This document shows positions 17,607 through 26,688 of a stretch of 64,000 bases of DNA, piece after piece. The notes beneath the pieces are model-generated. The model searched no databases and was not told the DNA's origin. It was given only the letters and a program-made list of their open reading frames with translations. This DNA is from CAWUEZ02 sp963921355 (GTDB lineage Bacteria > Pseudomonadota > Alphaproteobacteria > Thalassobaculales > Thalassobaculaceae). The position numbers and the translations under genes are program-made. Position 1 is the stretch's first letter, and every line of letters starts with the position of its first letter. The DNA lies in the NCBI GenBank assembly GCA_963921355.3, contig OZ001190.1:4278001-4342000 (forward strand), written 5' to 3'.

Positions 17607-18926
17607 TTACCCGTTGATGAAATGCAGAGTGTCGAACTCGCGGCGCCAGGCGGCGGCGTCAGGGGCGAGGCCGTCGGGATCGTTGCCGCGCAGCGCCCGT
17701 GCGATCAGGTCCACCATGCGGCCCGCATGCTCCGCCGTCACGCCCCAGCGCACGAGTTCCGGCGTGCCGATGCGCAGGCCGTTCATGTCACCGGCCACCC
17801 CCTCGACCGGCAGCCCGATGCCGCAGGCGAGAAAGCCGGCGCGGCGCAGCGTCTTGGAGGCCGCCTGACCGCCGCCGAACGGGGCCGCGAAAACCGCGAA
17901 CTGGTGCGATCCGGTAAACCCGTCGTCGCCACGGAAGACCTCGATACCGACGGCGTCCAGGGCGTCGGCCAGGGCGGTTGCCGTGCGCACCATTTCGCCG
18001 GCATAGGCTTCTCCGTGATCGCGCCAGTCCAGCATGGTGACCGCAAGGGCCGCCGACTTGGCGGCGTCGAAATTAGCGGTCAGTCCCGGAAACGCGATCG
18101 CGTCCAGGCGCTCGGCGATCCCGGCATCGTCGGAGACGATCAGGCCGCCGGCCGGACCCCCGAGACTCTTGTAGGTGCTCATAGTCATGAAATGGGCGCC
18201 CTGCTTGAGTGGGTTCGACCAGGCCTTGCCGGCGATCAGCCCGCACTGGTGGGCGGCGTCGAACATGACCTTGGCGCCCACCGAGTCGGCGATCCCACGG
18301 ATCTCGGTAACCGGATGCTCATAGAGGTTCAAGCTGCCGCCGATGGTGATCAGCTTCGGGCGCTCCGCGCGCGCGAGCGCCCCCAATGCCTCGACGTCCA
18401 CGGTATAGCGGCCGGCGGAGATCGGCGCCGGAACGATGTTCAGCCCGTACAGCCCAGCCGCACCCGCCACGTGATGGGTGACATGGCCACCGACACTGGC
18501 GGGCGGAACGATGATCGTGTCGCCCGGCTTGCAGGTCGCCATGAAGCCGTAGAGGTTGGCAATCGCGCCCGAGGGAACCCGGATCTCGGCAAAACCGGCG
18601 TCGAACACCTCGGCGCAGAGTTCGGCGCAGATCACCTCGATCTCTTCGATCGCCTCCAGCCCCATCTCATACTTGTCGCCCGGATAGCCGAGTGACGGGC
18701 GCGAGCCGATCCCCGATGCCAGCAGCGCCTCGGCCTTCGGGTTCATCACATTGGTGGCCGAGTTCAGGTTGAAGCACTCGCGCTCGTGGATCGTGCGGTT
18801 GCGGTCCGCCAGTGCCTCGACGCGCGCCAGGATCTCCGCCGACCCCTGTCCGGCCGTTCGTTCAGCGATCCGCTGGACCAGCGTCTCGCAGTCGGCGGGA
18901 ACCCAGTCGCGGTGAGAAACGGTCAT
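17607..18926 (-). CDS. Serine hydroxymethyltransferase-like PLP enzyme
   Basis: 439 residues of fold-type I, clearly related to SHMT: RPSLGYPGDKYEMG, PSGAIANLYGFMA, MFDAAHQCGLIAG, and the Schiff-base Lys in TMSTYKSLGGPAGG. It departs from housekeeping GlyA in the N-terminal segment (FNLNSATNVM in place of the SENFVS region) and in the Lys box (TYK rather than THK). It is therefore likely a paralogue acting on another beta-hydroxy or alpha-amino acid, possibly THF-independent. It reads away from the Lrp/AsnC gene start region on the same strand and sits beside a catabolic set of lyase, M20 and ureohydrolase. Start ATG at 18926. Confidence 0.86.
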   Translation of the reverse strand: MTVSHRDWVPADCETLVQRIAERTAGQGSAEILARVEALADRNRTIHERECFNLNSATNVMNPKAEALLASGIGSRPSLGYPGDKYEMGLEAIEEIEVICAELCAEVFDAGFAEIRVPSGAIANLYGFMATCKPGDTIIVPPASVGGHVTHHVAGAAGLYGLNIVPAPISAGRYTVDVEALGALARAERPKLITIGGSLNLYEHPVTEIRGIADSVGAKVMFDAAHQCGLIAGKAWSNPLKQGAHFMTMSTYKSLGGPAGGLIVSDDAGIAERLDAIAFPGLTANFDAAKSAALAVTMLDWRDHGEAYAGEMVRTATALADALDAVGIEVFRGDDGFTGSHQFAVFAAPFGGGQAASKTLRRAGFLACGIGLPVEGVAGDMNGLRIGTPELVRWGVTAEHAGRMVDLIARALRGNDPDGLAPDAAAWRREFDTLHFING

Positions 18927-19013
18927 GATCGTCGATCCCTGTTGTCGCCCTGGGCGCCTTGCGTATTCGTGGCCTGCGTCGCGGCCGAAAGGATGCCGCC
19001 TGACCTGGGTAAA

Positions 19014-19508
19014 TCAACCGTCATGGACGGTTGCCAGCGGAGGAGCGCTGACTGGTATCTCCAGTGTCGCCTTTCGCACGCCCATGACGACGGAGGTGCG
19101 GAACTTTCTGACGTTCGGCTCGTCGAACAGGATTCGACGGGTCAGGGATTCAAAGTCATCCATGTCGGACGCTGTGCAGATCAGGCAGAAGTCGGCTTCG
19201 CCGGTCACGTAGTAGCACTGCTGAACCTGAGGCTCGGCATTGGCACGCCGCGCGAAGGCATCGATCTGATCAACCCGTTCGCGCTCCAGTTCGACCATGA
19301 CGATGAAGGTCATTCCCTGGCCGAGCTTCTTCCTGTCGAGAATTGCCACTTCTCTCTGAACGACACCGTCCGCCTTGAGCCGGGCGAGACGTCTTTGCAC
19401 GGTCGCAACCGAGGTGTTTGCCGCCTCCGCCAGGGCACTCACGGTGATGGTGCTGTCCCTTTGGACGGCCGCCAGAATGGCGCGGTCAATCTGGTCTATC
19501 TCTCGCAT
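19014..19508 (-). CDS. Lrp/AsnC family transcriptional regulator
   Basis: 164 residues. The N-terminal winged HTH (IDRAILAAVQRDSTITVSALAEA in outline, then TSVATVQRRLARL) is followed by a RAM ligand-binding domain (VQQCYYVTGEADFCLICTASDM). ATG at 19508 is chosen because the protein then starts MREIDQIDR, the usual Lrp N-terminus. It is divergent from the PLP-lyase gene (100 bases between starts), so it likely controls that gene and the following M20 and ureohydrolase genes in response to an amino acid. The 86-base gap to the SHMT-like gene downstream allows co-transcription. Confidence 0.92.
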   Translation of the reverse strand: MREIDQIDRAILAAVQRDSTITVSALAEAANTSVATVQRRLARLKADGVVQREVAILDRKKLGQGMTFIVMVELERERVDQIDAFARRANAEPQVQQCYYVTGEADFCLICTASDMDDFESLTRRILFDEPNVRKFRTSVVMGVRKATLEIPVSAPPLATVHDG

Positions 19509-19608
19509 GATCGAATGATTGCGAAACCGGCGACATCTTGCAGTAAATTTCTCATTCGCGGACGAATTACGGATTCTGGCACCCACAAGGCCTTTGTACG
19601 GTGTGCAA

Positions 19609-20589
19609 ATGACACAGCCATCAACCTCCTCTGCGCCCGCGCCTGTTCTGGATCCAGCTCCGGTTCAGGCCGCACTCGCCCGATGCCCCGTCCACCAAGC
19701 CACGCCGCTCCTGGAGATCAGTCTCGATGGCCACAGCCTCACGGTGAAGGACGAGCGCCCGCGCATGGGGCTGGGGTCGTTCAAGGCGCTTGGCGGCGCC
19801 TATGCGGTGATGCGCCTGATTGAGCAGGCGGGGCATGCCGACCTCACCTTCGTGATGGCCAGCGCGGGCAATCACGGTCTGTCCGTCGCGGCAGGTGCCC
19901 GGGTCTTCGGCGCCAAAGCGCGGATCTATCTTTCCGAAACGGTGCCGGAACCCTTCGCAACCCGGTTGCGCCAGGAAGGCGCGGAAGTTGTCCGTCAGGG
20001 CGACGACTACGAAGCCTCGGTGGCGGCCGCCATTGCCGACGCTGAAGCAACCGGCGCCGTCCATCTCGCCGACGGGTCTTGGCCGGGTTACACCGAGCCG
20101 CCCCGCCTGGTCATGGAGGGCTACACGGTCATCGCCGAAGAGCTGCGCGCCAGTTTCGAGGCGTCCGGCGCCTGGCCTCTCACCGTGTTCCTGCAGGCAG
20201 GCGTGGGCGGCATGGCCGGCGCGATCGCGCAACGGATCCGGGCCGCCTGGGCGGTCCAGCCGCGGATCATCATCGTCGAACCGGCCGCCGCACCCTGCCT
20301 GAAGCGCTCCGTTGAGGCCGGCGAGATCATCACCGTCGACGGACCGGTCTCGACGATGGGGCGGCTCGATTGCAAGACCCCGTCTCTGCTTGCGTTCGAG
20401 ATCCTGCGTGGCGATGCGGATGCCTTCGAGGTGATCAGTGATGCGCAGGCCGCCGATGTCGTCAGAGATCTGGCCGCAGCAGGAATTGCCACCACGGCCT
20501 CGGGAGCGGCGGGGATCGCGGCCTGGCGGGCGCTGGGGTATCCGTCCAACTCGTTGGTTATTCTCTCGGAAGGGCCGGAAGATGACTGA
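19609..20589 (+). CDS. PLP-dependent ammonia-lyase (diaminopropionate/threonine dehydratase-like)
   Basis: 326 residues, fold-type II. The PLP Lys is in GSFKALGG (Lys59), the phosphate-binding region reads SAGNHGL, and a glycine loop lies in LQAGVGGMAGAI. The GYTEPPRLVMEGYTV segment is typical of diaminopropionate ammonia-lyase and of EutB-like enzymes. It removes ammonia from a small hydroxy- or diamino acid to give a 2-oxo acid. It is shorter than YgeX (about 400). The ATG at 19609 is the first plausible start; the region upstream is the shared Lrp promoter. The stop overlaps the start of the M20 gene by eight bases. Confidence 0.87.
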   Translation: MTQPSTSSAPAPVLDPAPVQAALARCPVHQATPLLEISLDGHSLTVKDERPRMGLGSFKALGGAYAVMRLIEQAGHADLTFVMASAGNHGLSVAAGARVFGAKARIYLSETVPEPFATRLRQEGAEVVRQGDDYEASVAAAIADAEATGAVHLADGSWPGYTEPPRLVMEGYTVIAEELRASFEASGAWPLTVFLQAGVGGMAGAIAQRIRAAWAVQPRIIIVEPAAAPCLKRSVEAGEIITVDGPVSTMGRLDCKTPSLLAFEILRGDADAFEVISDAQAADVVRDLAAAGIATTASGAAGIAAWRALGYPSNSLVILSEGPEDD

Positions 20590-21742
20590 TTTCAGCGAGC
20601 TATCCGAGTCGATGCGGGCGTGGCGCCGGCATCTTCATCAGAACCCCGAATTCGGCTTTGAAGAGACCGAAACCGCGCGGTTCGTCGCAGACCGGCTGCG
20701 CGAGTTCGGATTTGAGGAGGTTGAGACCGGGGTCGGGGGAACCGGCGTCGTTGCCACGCTTCGGCGCGGAACAGGCGACCGAACGGTCGCACTCCGCGCG
20801 GATATGGACTGCCTGCGCATTCACGAAACGACCAACCTGCCCTACGCCTCGAAGACGCCCGGGTTGATGCACGCCTGTGGCCATGACGGGCATACCGCGA
20901 CCCTGCTTGGCGCGGCGGCGGCGCTGGCGCGCGATGGTGGTTTTGACGGAACCGTCCGCTTTGTCTTTCAGCCCGCCGAGGAGTGGGGACAGGGCATGAA
21001 GGCGATGATGCGGGACGGCCTGGGGACCAGGCTGGGCTTTGATGAGATCTATGGGCTGCACAACAAGCCCGGACTGCCCGTCGGCGCGTTCGAAATCCGC
21101 CCTGGTGCCTTCATGGCGGCCGAAGACAATTTCACCATCAGCATCCGGGGCGCCGGCGGGCATGCGTCGCGGCCTCAAGACAGTCGCGACGCCATTCTCT
21201 GCGCCTGCTCGGTGGTCACGGAGCTTCAGACCATTGTCTCGCGCGTCGTCGACCCGGCGGAGCTTGCCGTCGTCTCGGTAACCGCCATTCACGGCGACAA
21301 TGTGAAGAACGCCATTGCGGGTGAGGCGCGCATCGAAGGGAACTGCCGGCATTTCAGCCCGCGGGTGAGCGAGAGCATCGAAGACGCGATGCGCCGGATC
21401 GCGTCGGGGATCGCCGCGGCCCACCGATGCGAAGCCGAGATCCACTACGAGCGGGTCTTCATCCCCTTGGTCAATGACGCGGACGCGACCGCGCACGCCC
21501 TCGAAGCCGCGGAGGCCGTCTTCGGCCCGGAAAATGTGGCCGGCGATGCGCCGAGAATGGGCGGCTCGGAAGACTTCGCCCAGGCGCTCGGCACAGCACC
21601 CGGGGCCTTCGCCAACATCGGCAATGGCGACAGCGCCGTCCTGCACAGCCCGGCGTACGACTTCAACGACGAGGCCCTGGTTCCGGGCCTGCTGTGGTTC
21701 ACCGAGATCGTTCGCCAGCGGCTTCCTGAACACGCCGACTGA
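20582..21742 (+). CDS. M20 amidohydrolase (HipO/AbgB-like)
   Basis: 386 residues of the M20D aminoacylase group. Visible metal and catalytic motifs are ADMDCLRI, HACGHDGHTATLLGA and PAEEWGQGM, followed by LHNKPGLPVGAF. These enzymes split N-acyl or N-carbamoyl amino acids. There is no signal peptide, so the enzyme is cytoplasmic. Its ATG (20582) lies inside the end of the PLP-lyase gene, indicating translational coupling. In this order it probably releases a free amino acid that the lyase then deaminates. Confidence 0.92.
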   Translation: MTDFSELSESMRAWRRHLHQNPEFGFEETETARFVADRLREFGFEEVETGVGGTGVVATLRRGTGDRTVALRADMDCLRIHETTNLPYASKTPGLMHACGHDGHTATLLGAAAALARDGGFDGTVRFVFQPAEEWGQGMKAMMRDGLGTRLGFDEIYGLHNKPGLPVGAFEIRPGAFMAAEDNFTISIRGAGGHASRPQDSRDAILCACSVVTELQTIVSRVVDPAELAVVSVTAIHGDNVKNAIAGEARIEGNCRHFSPRVSESIEDAMRRIASGIAAAHRCEAEIHYERVFIPLVNDADATAHALEAAEAVFGPENVAGDAPRMGGSEDFAQALGTAPGAFANIGNGDSAVLHSPAYDFNDEALVPGLLWFTEIVRQRLPEHAD

Positions 21743-21833
21743 CCAGGCGGAACGCTCCGTCAAACACGCTAAACTCAATCTGGGTGTTCCACATGGAGGA
21801 CACCGGCACGAAATCGAACGGATCGAGAAACCG

Positions 21834-22805
21834 ATGACCGGACACGGCTACGAGACAGGGCGTCTCAACCTACCCTTCGTGGGCATCCCGACTTTTGCCA
21901 AGTCTCCCTACGTCGAGAACTGGGATCGCATTGACGCCGACGTTGCCATTCTCGGCGCGCCGTTCGACTTCGGGACGCAATGGCGACCGGGCGCGCGTTT
22001 CGGCCCTCGCGCCATCAGGGACGCGTCGACCCTGTTCAGTTTTGGTCACGCGGGCGCGTACGACCACGAGGACGACGCGACCTATCTCGATGCATCGGTC
22101 AGGCTGGTTGATATCGGCGACGCCGATATCGTCCACACCAAGACGGAAGAAAGCCACGCCAACATCCGGCATGGCGTCCGCAAGATCCTCGATGCAGCGG
22201 CCCTGCCTGTCGTTCTGGGCGGGGATCACTCCATCAACATCCCCTGCGTCGAGGCGTTCGCGGATGCGTGTGAACGCGACGGCCCGATCCACATCGTTCA
22301 GATCGATGCCCACCTCGATTTCGTCGACGAACGCCACGGCGTGACCGTCGGTCATGGCAATCCGATGCGGCGGGCCATCGAGAAAGCTCACGTGTCGGGC
22401 ATGACGCAGCTTGGGATCCGCAATGTCTCCTCGACCGCGAAGGACGGCTATGACGATGCGCGCGCCAGAGGGTCGGACATCTTGTCGGTGCGCCAAGTGC
22501 GGAAACTTGGGGCCGACGGCGTTCTGGCGCGCATCCCTGAAGGCGCCCGGTACTACGTGACGATCGACATCGATGGCTTCTGCCCCTCGATCGCGTCCGG
22601 TACCGGCACCCCAAGCCATGGCGGTTTCCTCTACTACGAGGTCCTTGAGATTCTTCAGGGGTTGGCCCGGCGCGGCGAGGTTGTCGGGATGGACCTGGTT
22701 GAAGTCGCGCCCGCCTATGACCCGACGGAAAGCACGCAGATCCTTGCAGCTCAGTTACTGCTGAACTTTCTGGGCTTCATCTTTCATGCGCGCGCAGCAT
22801 CGTGA
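21834..22805 (+). CDS. Agmatinase/arginase-family ureohydrolase
   Basis: 323 residues. The binuclear manganese ligands are all visible: GGDHSI, DAHLDF and DIDGFCPSIASGTGTP. It hydrolyses a guanidino or amidino group, releasing urea or a related product. The nearest families are agmatinase, guanidinobutyrase and guanidinopropionase; the loops do not decide which. The ATG at 21834 gives MTGHGYETGRLNLPF, a typical N-terminus. It follows the M20 gene by 91 bases in the same direction and presumably shares its Lrp control. Confidence 0.92.
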   Translation: MTGHGYETGRLNLPFVGIPTFAKSPYVENWDRIDADVAILGAPFDFGTQWRPGARFGPRAIRDASTLFSFGHAGAYDHEDDATYLDASVRLVDIGDADIVHTKTEESHANIRHGVRKILDAAALPVVLGGDHSINIPCVEAFADACERDGPIHIVQIDAHLDFVDERHGVTVGHGNPMRRAIEKAHVSGMTQLGIRNVSSTAKDGYDDARARGSDILSVRQVRKLGADGVLARIPEGARYYVTIDIDGFCPSIASGTGTPSHGGFLYYEVLEILQGLARRGEVVGMDLVEVAPAYDPTESTQILAAQLLLNFLGFIFHARAAS

Positions 22806-22960
22806 TCTCGACTGGAACCACGGTTAACAACAGGGTTCTCAAAACCCCAATTCCCGTGTGCTTCGCGTTGCTTATTCGGTGGGGAACTCATGCTCTCGGT
22901 TCGTAGAAAGAGGTTTTCCCCATAGGTATTAACTGGGTCGCCTGACGCCCCACCCGATCA

Positions 22961-24211
22961 TCAGCCCCGCCGGATGTTTTGGACGCCCGTGAGCGGGCGG
23001 CCGCCTGGCCTCAGATCGTAGATGATCTCTGCGTCAATTACGCTGCCATGCTCTTGAATGTGCTCCAACAGCACCGGGTTTACCGCACGACCAACCGGGG
23101 CAGGGCCGTAAGGATCGATGAGGACGTATGTCTCTGCGTGACCGAACCTCCTTAGCTCAGTATTGAAAAAGAGAACGTCGCCTTCTCGGGGCGCAATCGA
23201 GAGGCCGAGAAAGTAGGTTCCCTTCACGCGCGTTAGCACCAACCTCGCCGCACGGTCTTCCGTTTCCCGGTATAGCGTTCGGATCAATGCCGCCAAGGTT
23301 ATGGCCTTGGCGTCGACCGGGGCACTTGCGCTGGCGAGGACGGCGAGCGGCGACGGCAAAGGCGTAGACCGACCGTTCGCCCTCTCGACAACCGGCTGAG
23401 ATGCAATCGCCTGGACGAAGGATGCCACGACACTGATCTGATCGCGCACGTCCAGCTTGCGAAGCCGGAATTCGTACAGAGGTTGACGAGCCTTACCCAC
23501 TTCAGCCGAGTAAGTGTCGAGGATTCCCGCGTAGTAAGGCGTGGTGATATCAGCCGGCACCTTCTTGCCAGACTTCACAGTGAAGCTCTGGAACTGTTGA
23601 ACGCCACGGGCTCTGGATTGCTCTTTGCGTGTCTTGACGAGCGTCTCCTTCGCTACGTCAACAGTATCTATGAATTCCCATATCCGTTCGATCATCGGAT
23701 CCGGCCGCGGAATGACGATACAGGCCATCTCGCGACCGGCCCATGGGTAGGGATGGAGGCGATTGGAGAACCGCAGCCCGAGCGGAAAACGATAGATCAA
23801 TGCATCCTTCGTACTGTCGAAACCGTTCGATTTTTCCCCCGCCTGTTTCCAGGGTACTCGCCCGCAGGACTCGTACTTGTCCATCAACTCCAGGTGCTTG
23901 CGATCGCGCTCCGCATAACCGGGCGCCATCGCGCGAGCGGTTTCCGTCAAGATCTCCGCTTCAAGCTCCGGCAATGCGTCCGGCCGAAGACGTCGCGCCC
24001 AATCGATCTCAAGTTCCGCTGTCGGAACTGAAATCACCGTCGACCTCAACTCCTCTTCGCCAAGGAACGACCTGACGGTCACTTCCCGGCCGTCGGCCAC
24101 TTCGGACACGATCGCCTCGAGGCGCAGTTCACCGTCGGCGAGCGCCGGTCTGGAAGTCGCCGACAGAACAACAGCCAGCAAGCCGACCCAGAACAACCTT
24201 CGCGTCTTCAC
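22961..24211 (-). CDS. Exported protein of unknown function
   Basis: About 416 residues from a GTG start at 24211, chosen for a strong AAGGGAG seven bases upstream and a clean Sec signal peptide (RRLFWVGLLAVVLSATSRPALA). I do not recognise the mature part. It is charged, with a long helical stretch (about 70-130, LPELEAEILTETARAM), and a C-terminal half rich in V, L and R (VFNTELRR-like; DPYGPAPVGRAVNP). No catalytic triad is obvious. It lies 56 bases downstream of a lipoprotein gene on the same strand, so the two likely form an operon for an envelope function. An in-frame region upstream of 24211 is the lipoprotein gene in another frame. Confidence 0.75.
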   Translation of the reverse strand: MKTRRLFWVGLLAVVLSATSRPALADGELRLEAIVSEVADGREVTVRSFLGEEELRSTVISVPTAELEIDWARRLRPDALPELEAEILTETARAMAPGYAERDRKHLELMDKYESCGRVPWKQAGEKSNGFDSTKDALIYRFPLGLRFSNRLHPYPWAGREMACIVIPRPDPMIERIWEFIDTVDVAKETLVKTRKEQSRARGVQQFQSFTVKSGKKVPADITTPYYAGILDTYSAEVGKARQPLYEFRLRKLDVRDQISVVASFVQAIASQPVVERANGRSTPLPSPLAVLASASAPVDAKAITLAALIRTLYRETEDRAARLVLTRVKGTYFLGLSIAPREGDVLFFNTELRRFGHAETYVLIDPYGPAPVGRAVNPVLLEHIQEHGSVIDAEIIYDLRPGGRPLTGVQNIRRG

Positions 24212-24267
24212 TTTGAACTCCCTTGGTATTCGCGTACCGACTATTGAGACACGGCAAAGCCCGAGCG

Positions 24268-25239
24268 TTACATCGCCTGCGGCAGCGGCTTTGAGTAAAT
24301 CTCGATGATCTTCTCGGGCGTCATCTCCTCGAGAACGTCGATCCGCATCTTGCGCCACCTGTCCTCGTCCGCCCACCGGGTGGGGACGGCCGGGTTGTCG
24401 GCGCCGGCGTAACACGTCTGGTTCGCGCGGGGGATGCTGCACTCGGTCTTCGTCAGCTTGGTCCTGTCCATGTACCGCATGCCATACCGGCAAAGGTTCT
24501 CGTCGCGGCGGATCGGCGCCGTCCGGCGCTCCATGAGCAAGGCCCCCTCGGCGAGATCCCTGCGCCTTTGCGCATCGGCGCCGGCGATGTAGTTGCGCGC
24601 GATCTCGTAAAGGTCCGCAAAGTCGCGGCGCCCGGAGAACAGACCGGTGAACTCGTCGCCCGTCCCGGGTTCGCACCGTGCGGAATCGATGATGGTCGTG
24701 ATGTCCGCCACGATGATCGTCTGCGCGACCGAGTCCTGATACCCGTGCGCCCGCGCCAACAGCCTCGAATACACTAACAGGAACTGGGTACTCAGGCTGT
24801 CGTCCATGACCCTGTCCCGGGCGAAATCGAGCGACGTCAGCAGGTCCGCACCGCTATCGACATCGAACAGCGCTTTCACCAGTTGCTTGTCGATATGGTC
24901 GCCCCGGCTGTTCGCCACCGGCATCAGTCCGAGGACGAACTGCTCGGTAGGGAGAGAACCGACTGACCGGTTGTTCAGGCGCCGCTGTACCGGTTCCAGC
25001 GGTGCGATCTCCGATGGCCAGTCCATCGCCATGACACCGACCGTGTGCGGGCCACCAACCGGGCGTCCCCGCGCGGTATTGCCCGGCGCGACGGACCAGC
25101 TGGATTCGAACCCGGTGGTCGGATTCGCCACTGGCGCCGAAACCGAAGCGGTTGCTTTTGATGGCCCTGCCGGATCGTTGGTGGTGACGCAGGCGGCCAG
25201 GAGGAGGCCGACAGCGGCCACGGCGACGGATCGCTTCAT
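24268..25239 (-). CDS. Lipoprotein of unknown function
   Basis: 323 residues with a signal peptide II: MKRSVAVAAVGLLLAAC, lipobox LAAC at residues 14-17. The ATG at 25239 has AAGGATGG about 8 bases upstream. After a Ser/Thr/Pro/Ala linker the protein has mostly helical sequence with paired Cys in the C-terminal part (ENLCRYGM; KTECSIP; NQTCYAG), suggesting disulfides in the periplasm. I do not recognise a family. Its own operon with the exported 22961-24211 protein points to a two-component envelope function. Confidence 0.78.
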   Translation of the reverse strand: MKRSVAVAAVGLLLAACVTTNDPAGPSKATASVSAPVANPTTGFESSWSVAPGNTARGRPVGGPHTVGVMAMDWPSEIAPLEPVQRRLNNRSVGSLPTEQFVLGLMPVANSRGDHIDKQLVKALFDVDSGADLLTSLDFARDRVMDDSLSTQFLLVYSRLLARAHGYQDSVAQTIIVADITTIIDSARCEPGTGDEFTGLFSGRRDFADLYEIARNYIAGADAQRRRDLAEGALLMERRTAPIRRDENLCRYGMRYMDRTKLTKTECSIPRANQTCYAGADNPAVPTRWADEDRWRKMRIDVLEEMTPEKIIEIYSKPLPQAM

Positions 25240-25491
25240 GCCAATACCATCCTTTCGGGAAAATGTGCGGTCGATTTCCACAGTAAAACCTGCGTATAGC
25301 CGGCTCCACCCCCAAACCAGGCCGTCGCGTCCGAAACCTCTGAGATCGAAATGGATTCCAGAGTTAGACCGGACTTAATCCGCAGCGGTAGGTGAGCATG
25401 CCGCAGCTGCGGCAAAGCAAATCTGCAAAACCTTGGAACGAGCAGCGGACACCGTTTGCAAAACTCTGCAATCGAATACGCGCTAAGTCTC
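25240..25491. other. Intergenic stretch, no gene seen
   Basis: The interval between the lipoprotein gene and the left attachment repeat holds no convincing reading frame on either strand. The lipoprotein promoter must lie here. The left end of the integrated element starts at 25492. Confidence 0.5.
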
Positions 25492-25638
25492 TGAAAAGAT
25501 TGGTAGCGGAGGAGGGACTTGAACCCCCGACACGCGGATTATGATTCCGCCCGCCGTGTTCGGATAGATCGCGATACCCTGGACGCTTGCAACGACGATG
25601 CTGTCGTTGTCCTTGTTCCACTGAAAGTCATCACTCAT
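25483..25638 (-). CDS. Small phage-like ORF crossing the attachment site
   Basis: A 51-residue frame starting MSDDFQWNKDNDSIVV (ATG at 25638, AGGGGA about 10 bases upstream). The first ~29 residues resemble short proteins of alphaproteobacterial phages. The codons for GGIIIR coincide with the anticodon stem-loop part of the att repeat, and the tail (VSGVQVPPPLPIF) is tRNA-derived, ending outside the element. The present C-terminus is thus created by integration; the circular form would read a different end. It could be expressed leftward with other late genes of the element. Function unknown. Confidence 0.5.
   Translation of the reverse strand: MSDDFQWNKDNDSIVVASVQGIAIYPNTAGGIIIRVSGVQVPPPLPIFSET
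25492..25550 (+). repeat. Left attachment repeat (att), 59 bp
   Basis: This 59-bp stretch is identical to 33105-33163. It includes nine bases outside the tRNA and the 3' part of the tRNA-Met gene from the anticodon stem-loop to CCA. It lacks the 5' half of the tRNA, so it is the displaced att site rather than a functional tRNA gene. The sequences diverge at once beyond both ends. Confidence 0.93.
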
Positions 25639-25682
25639 GGATTCAGTTCCCCTTGGTTGAAAGTAACGGTTGAATGTCACCC

Positions 25683-26048
25683 TCAGACCTCCCGAAAGTC
25701 GATGTCTGGATAATTGGCCAGCAGGATGGCGATCTTCATCCGATACAGCCGTCCTACGGGGTTCTTCGGGTCTCCGGTCGCCCTGCCCTTCTTCTCCTCG
25801 ACAACCAGCTTGGGGTTGCCCTTCTCGCGGTATGTGAAGTCAGCGAGGTAGTAGAACCTGAGCTTGGCCGGTTCGGTCGGTGTCGATGCGTACAGCCAGA
25901 ACCGCTGCTGGCGCTTCAGTTCGGATATCTCGCCCGCCGCCTCGCGCAACCGTAGTTCACGCCAGCGCCTCGCTTCCGCTTCGCTCTCAAAGCGGCAACC
26001 ATCCATATGAACGATGCGGTTGCCGTACTTAAGCCCCATAGCGACCAT
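25683..26048 (-). CDS. DUF1064 nuclease-like phage protein
   Basis: 121 residues with the DUF1064 pattern: KYGNRIVHMDGCRFESEAEARR in outline, RLREAAGEISELKRQQRFWLY, then YYLADFTYRE and VVEEKKGRATG. The acidic and Lys residues (AD, VEEKKG) match a PD-(D/E)XK-type core, so a Holliday-junction or end nuclease role is plausible. It overlaps the ParB-like gene by 20 bases (or 11 if ATG 26039 is used). It is the last substantial gene of the leftward operon. Confidence 0.8.
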   Translation of the reverse strand: MVAMGLKYGNRIVHMDGCRFESEAEARRWRELRLREAAGEISELKRQQRFWLYASTPTEPAKLRFYYLADFTYREKGNPKLVVEEKKGRATGDPKNPVGRLYRMKIAILLANYPDIDFREV

Positions 26049-26688
26049 CCATCACGGGCTTGTCGACTTCTGCGAGGAACCACTCGCGATCCTCTCGGGG
26101 TGCGCGGTTCCAAGCGTTCATCAGTGCTGTGCGGTAGGTGTTCGATACCTCCACCGGGTTCTTCTCGTCCGGTGGGGTTGCGGCTGGCTTCGGGTTCAGG
26201 ACGCGCCGCACGGTGCGGGAGCTCAGGCCCGTCTCTTCGGCTACCTTGGTGGCCACTCCTTTTTGATGTTGTGGCCCGGCCACTCGACCATCGGATAGAC
26301 TGGTTGGACACTCTGTCCGGGCAGTCTCCGCATCGTCATCCCTGGCCTGGACCAACTCGGCATATCGCCGGATTTGTTCGTCGCGCTGGTTTTTGGTCAG
26401 GTCGAGCCGATGAAGGTTCTCGCTGATCTCCCACATTTCCCGCTCTAGCTCGTCCATCTCGACGAACACAGCGGGTATCTCATCGATATCCAGACGACGG
26501 CACGCCTCTAGCCGGTGAGCACCCGCTACCAAGACAACGGTCTCAGCGTCGGGCGACCACACGCTAATCGGCTGCTGAAGACCGATGGCCTTGATGCTCT
26601 CTGCCAAGCGACCAACGGTCTCAGCTTTCACCGGGCGACGGCCCTGCGGGACCGTCACCGCGTCGGTGTAGACGGTCCCCACGTCCAT
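26029..26688 (-). CDS. ParB-like nuclease-domain protein
   Basis: 219 residues. The N-terminal ParB/Srx fold is seen as RRPVKAETVGRLAESIKAIGL and the GAHRLEACRRL box, followed by ENLHRLDLTKNQRDEQI. A small HTH (TKVAEETGLSSRTVRRVL) lies near residue 145. The start overlaps the upstream gene's stop by one base (TGATG). Phage proteins of this type act in regulation or partition. No parA partner is seen in the element, so a classical partition role is unlikely. Confidence 0.83.
   Translation of the reverse strand: MDVGTVYTDAVTVPQGRRPVKAETVGRLAESIKAIGLQQPISVWSPDAETVVLVAGAHRLEACRRLDIDEIPAVFVEMDELEREMWEISENLHRLDLTKNQRDEQIRRYAELVQARDDDAETARTECPTSLSDGRVAGPQHQKGVATKVAEETGLSSRTVRRVLNPKPAATPPDEKNPVEVSNTYRTALMNAWNRAPREDREWFLAEVDKPVMDGRYGA

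Noticed and set aside
17136..18695. 519-residue plus-strand frame
   Set aside because: Overlaps the glycosyltransferase end and the antisense of the SHMT-like gene; no motifs.
25501..25550. Possible second tRNA gene
   Set aside because: Only the 3' part is present; no 5' acceptor or D-arm, so it is an att copy.
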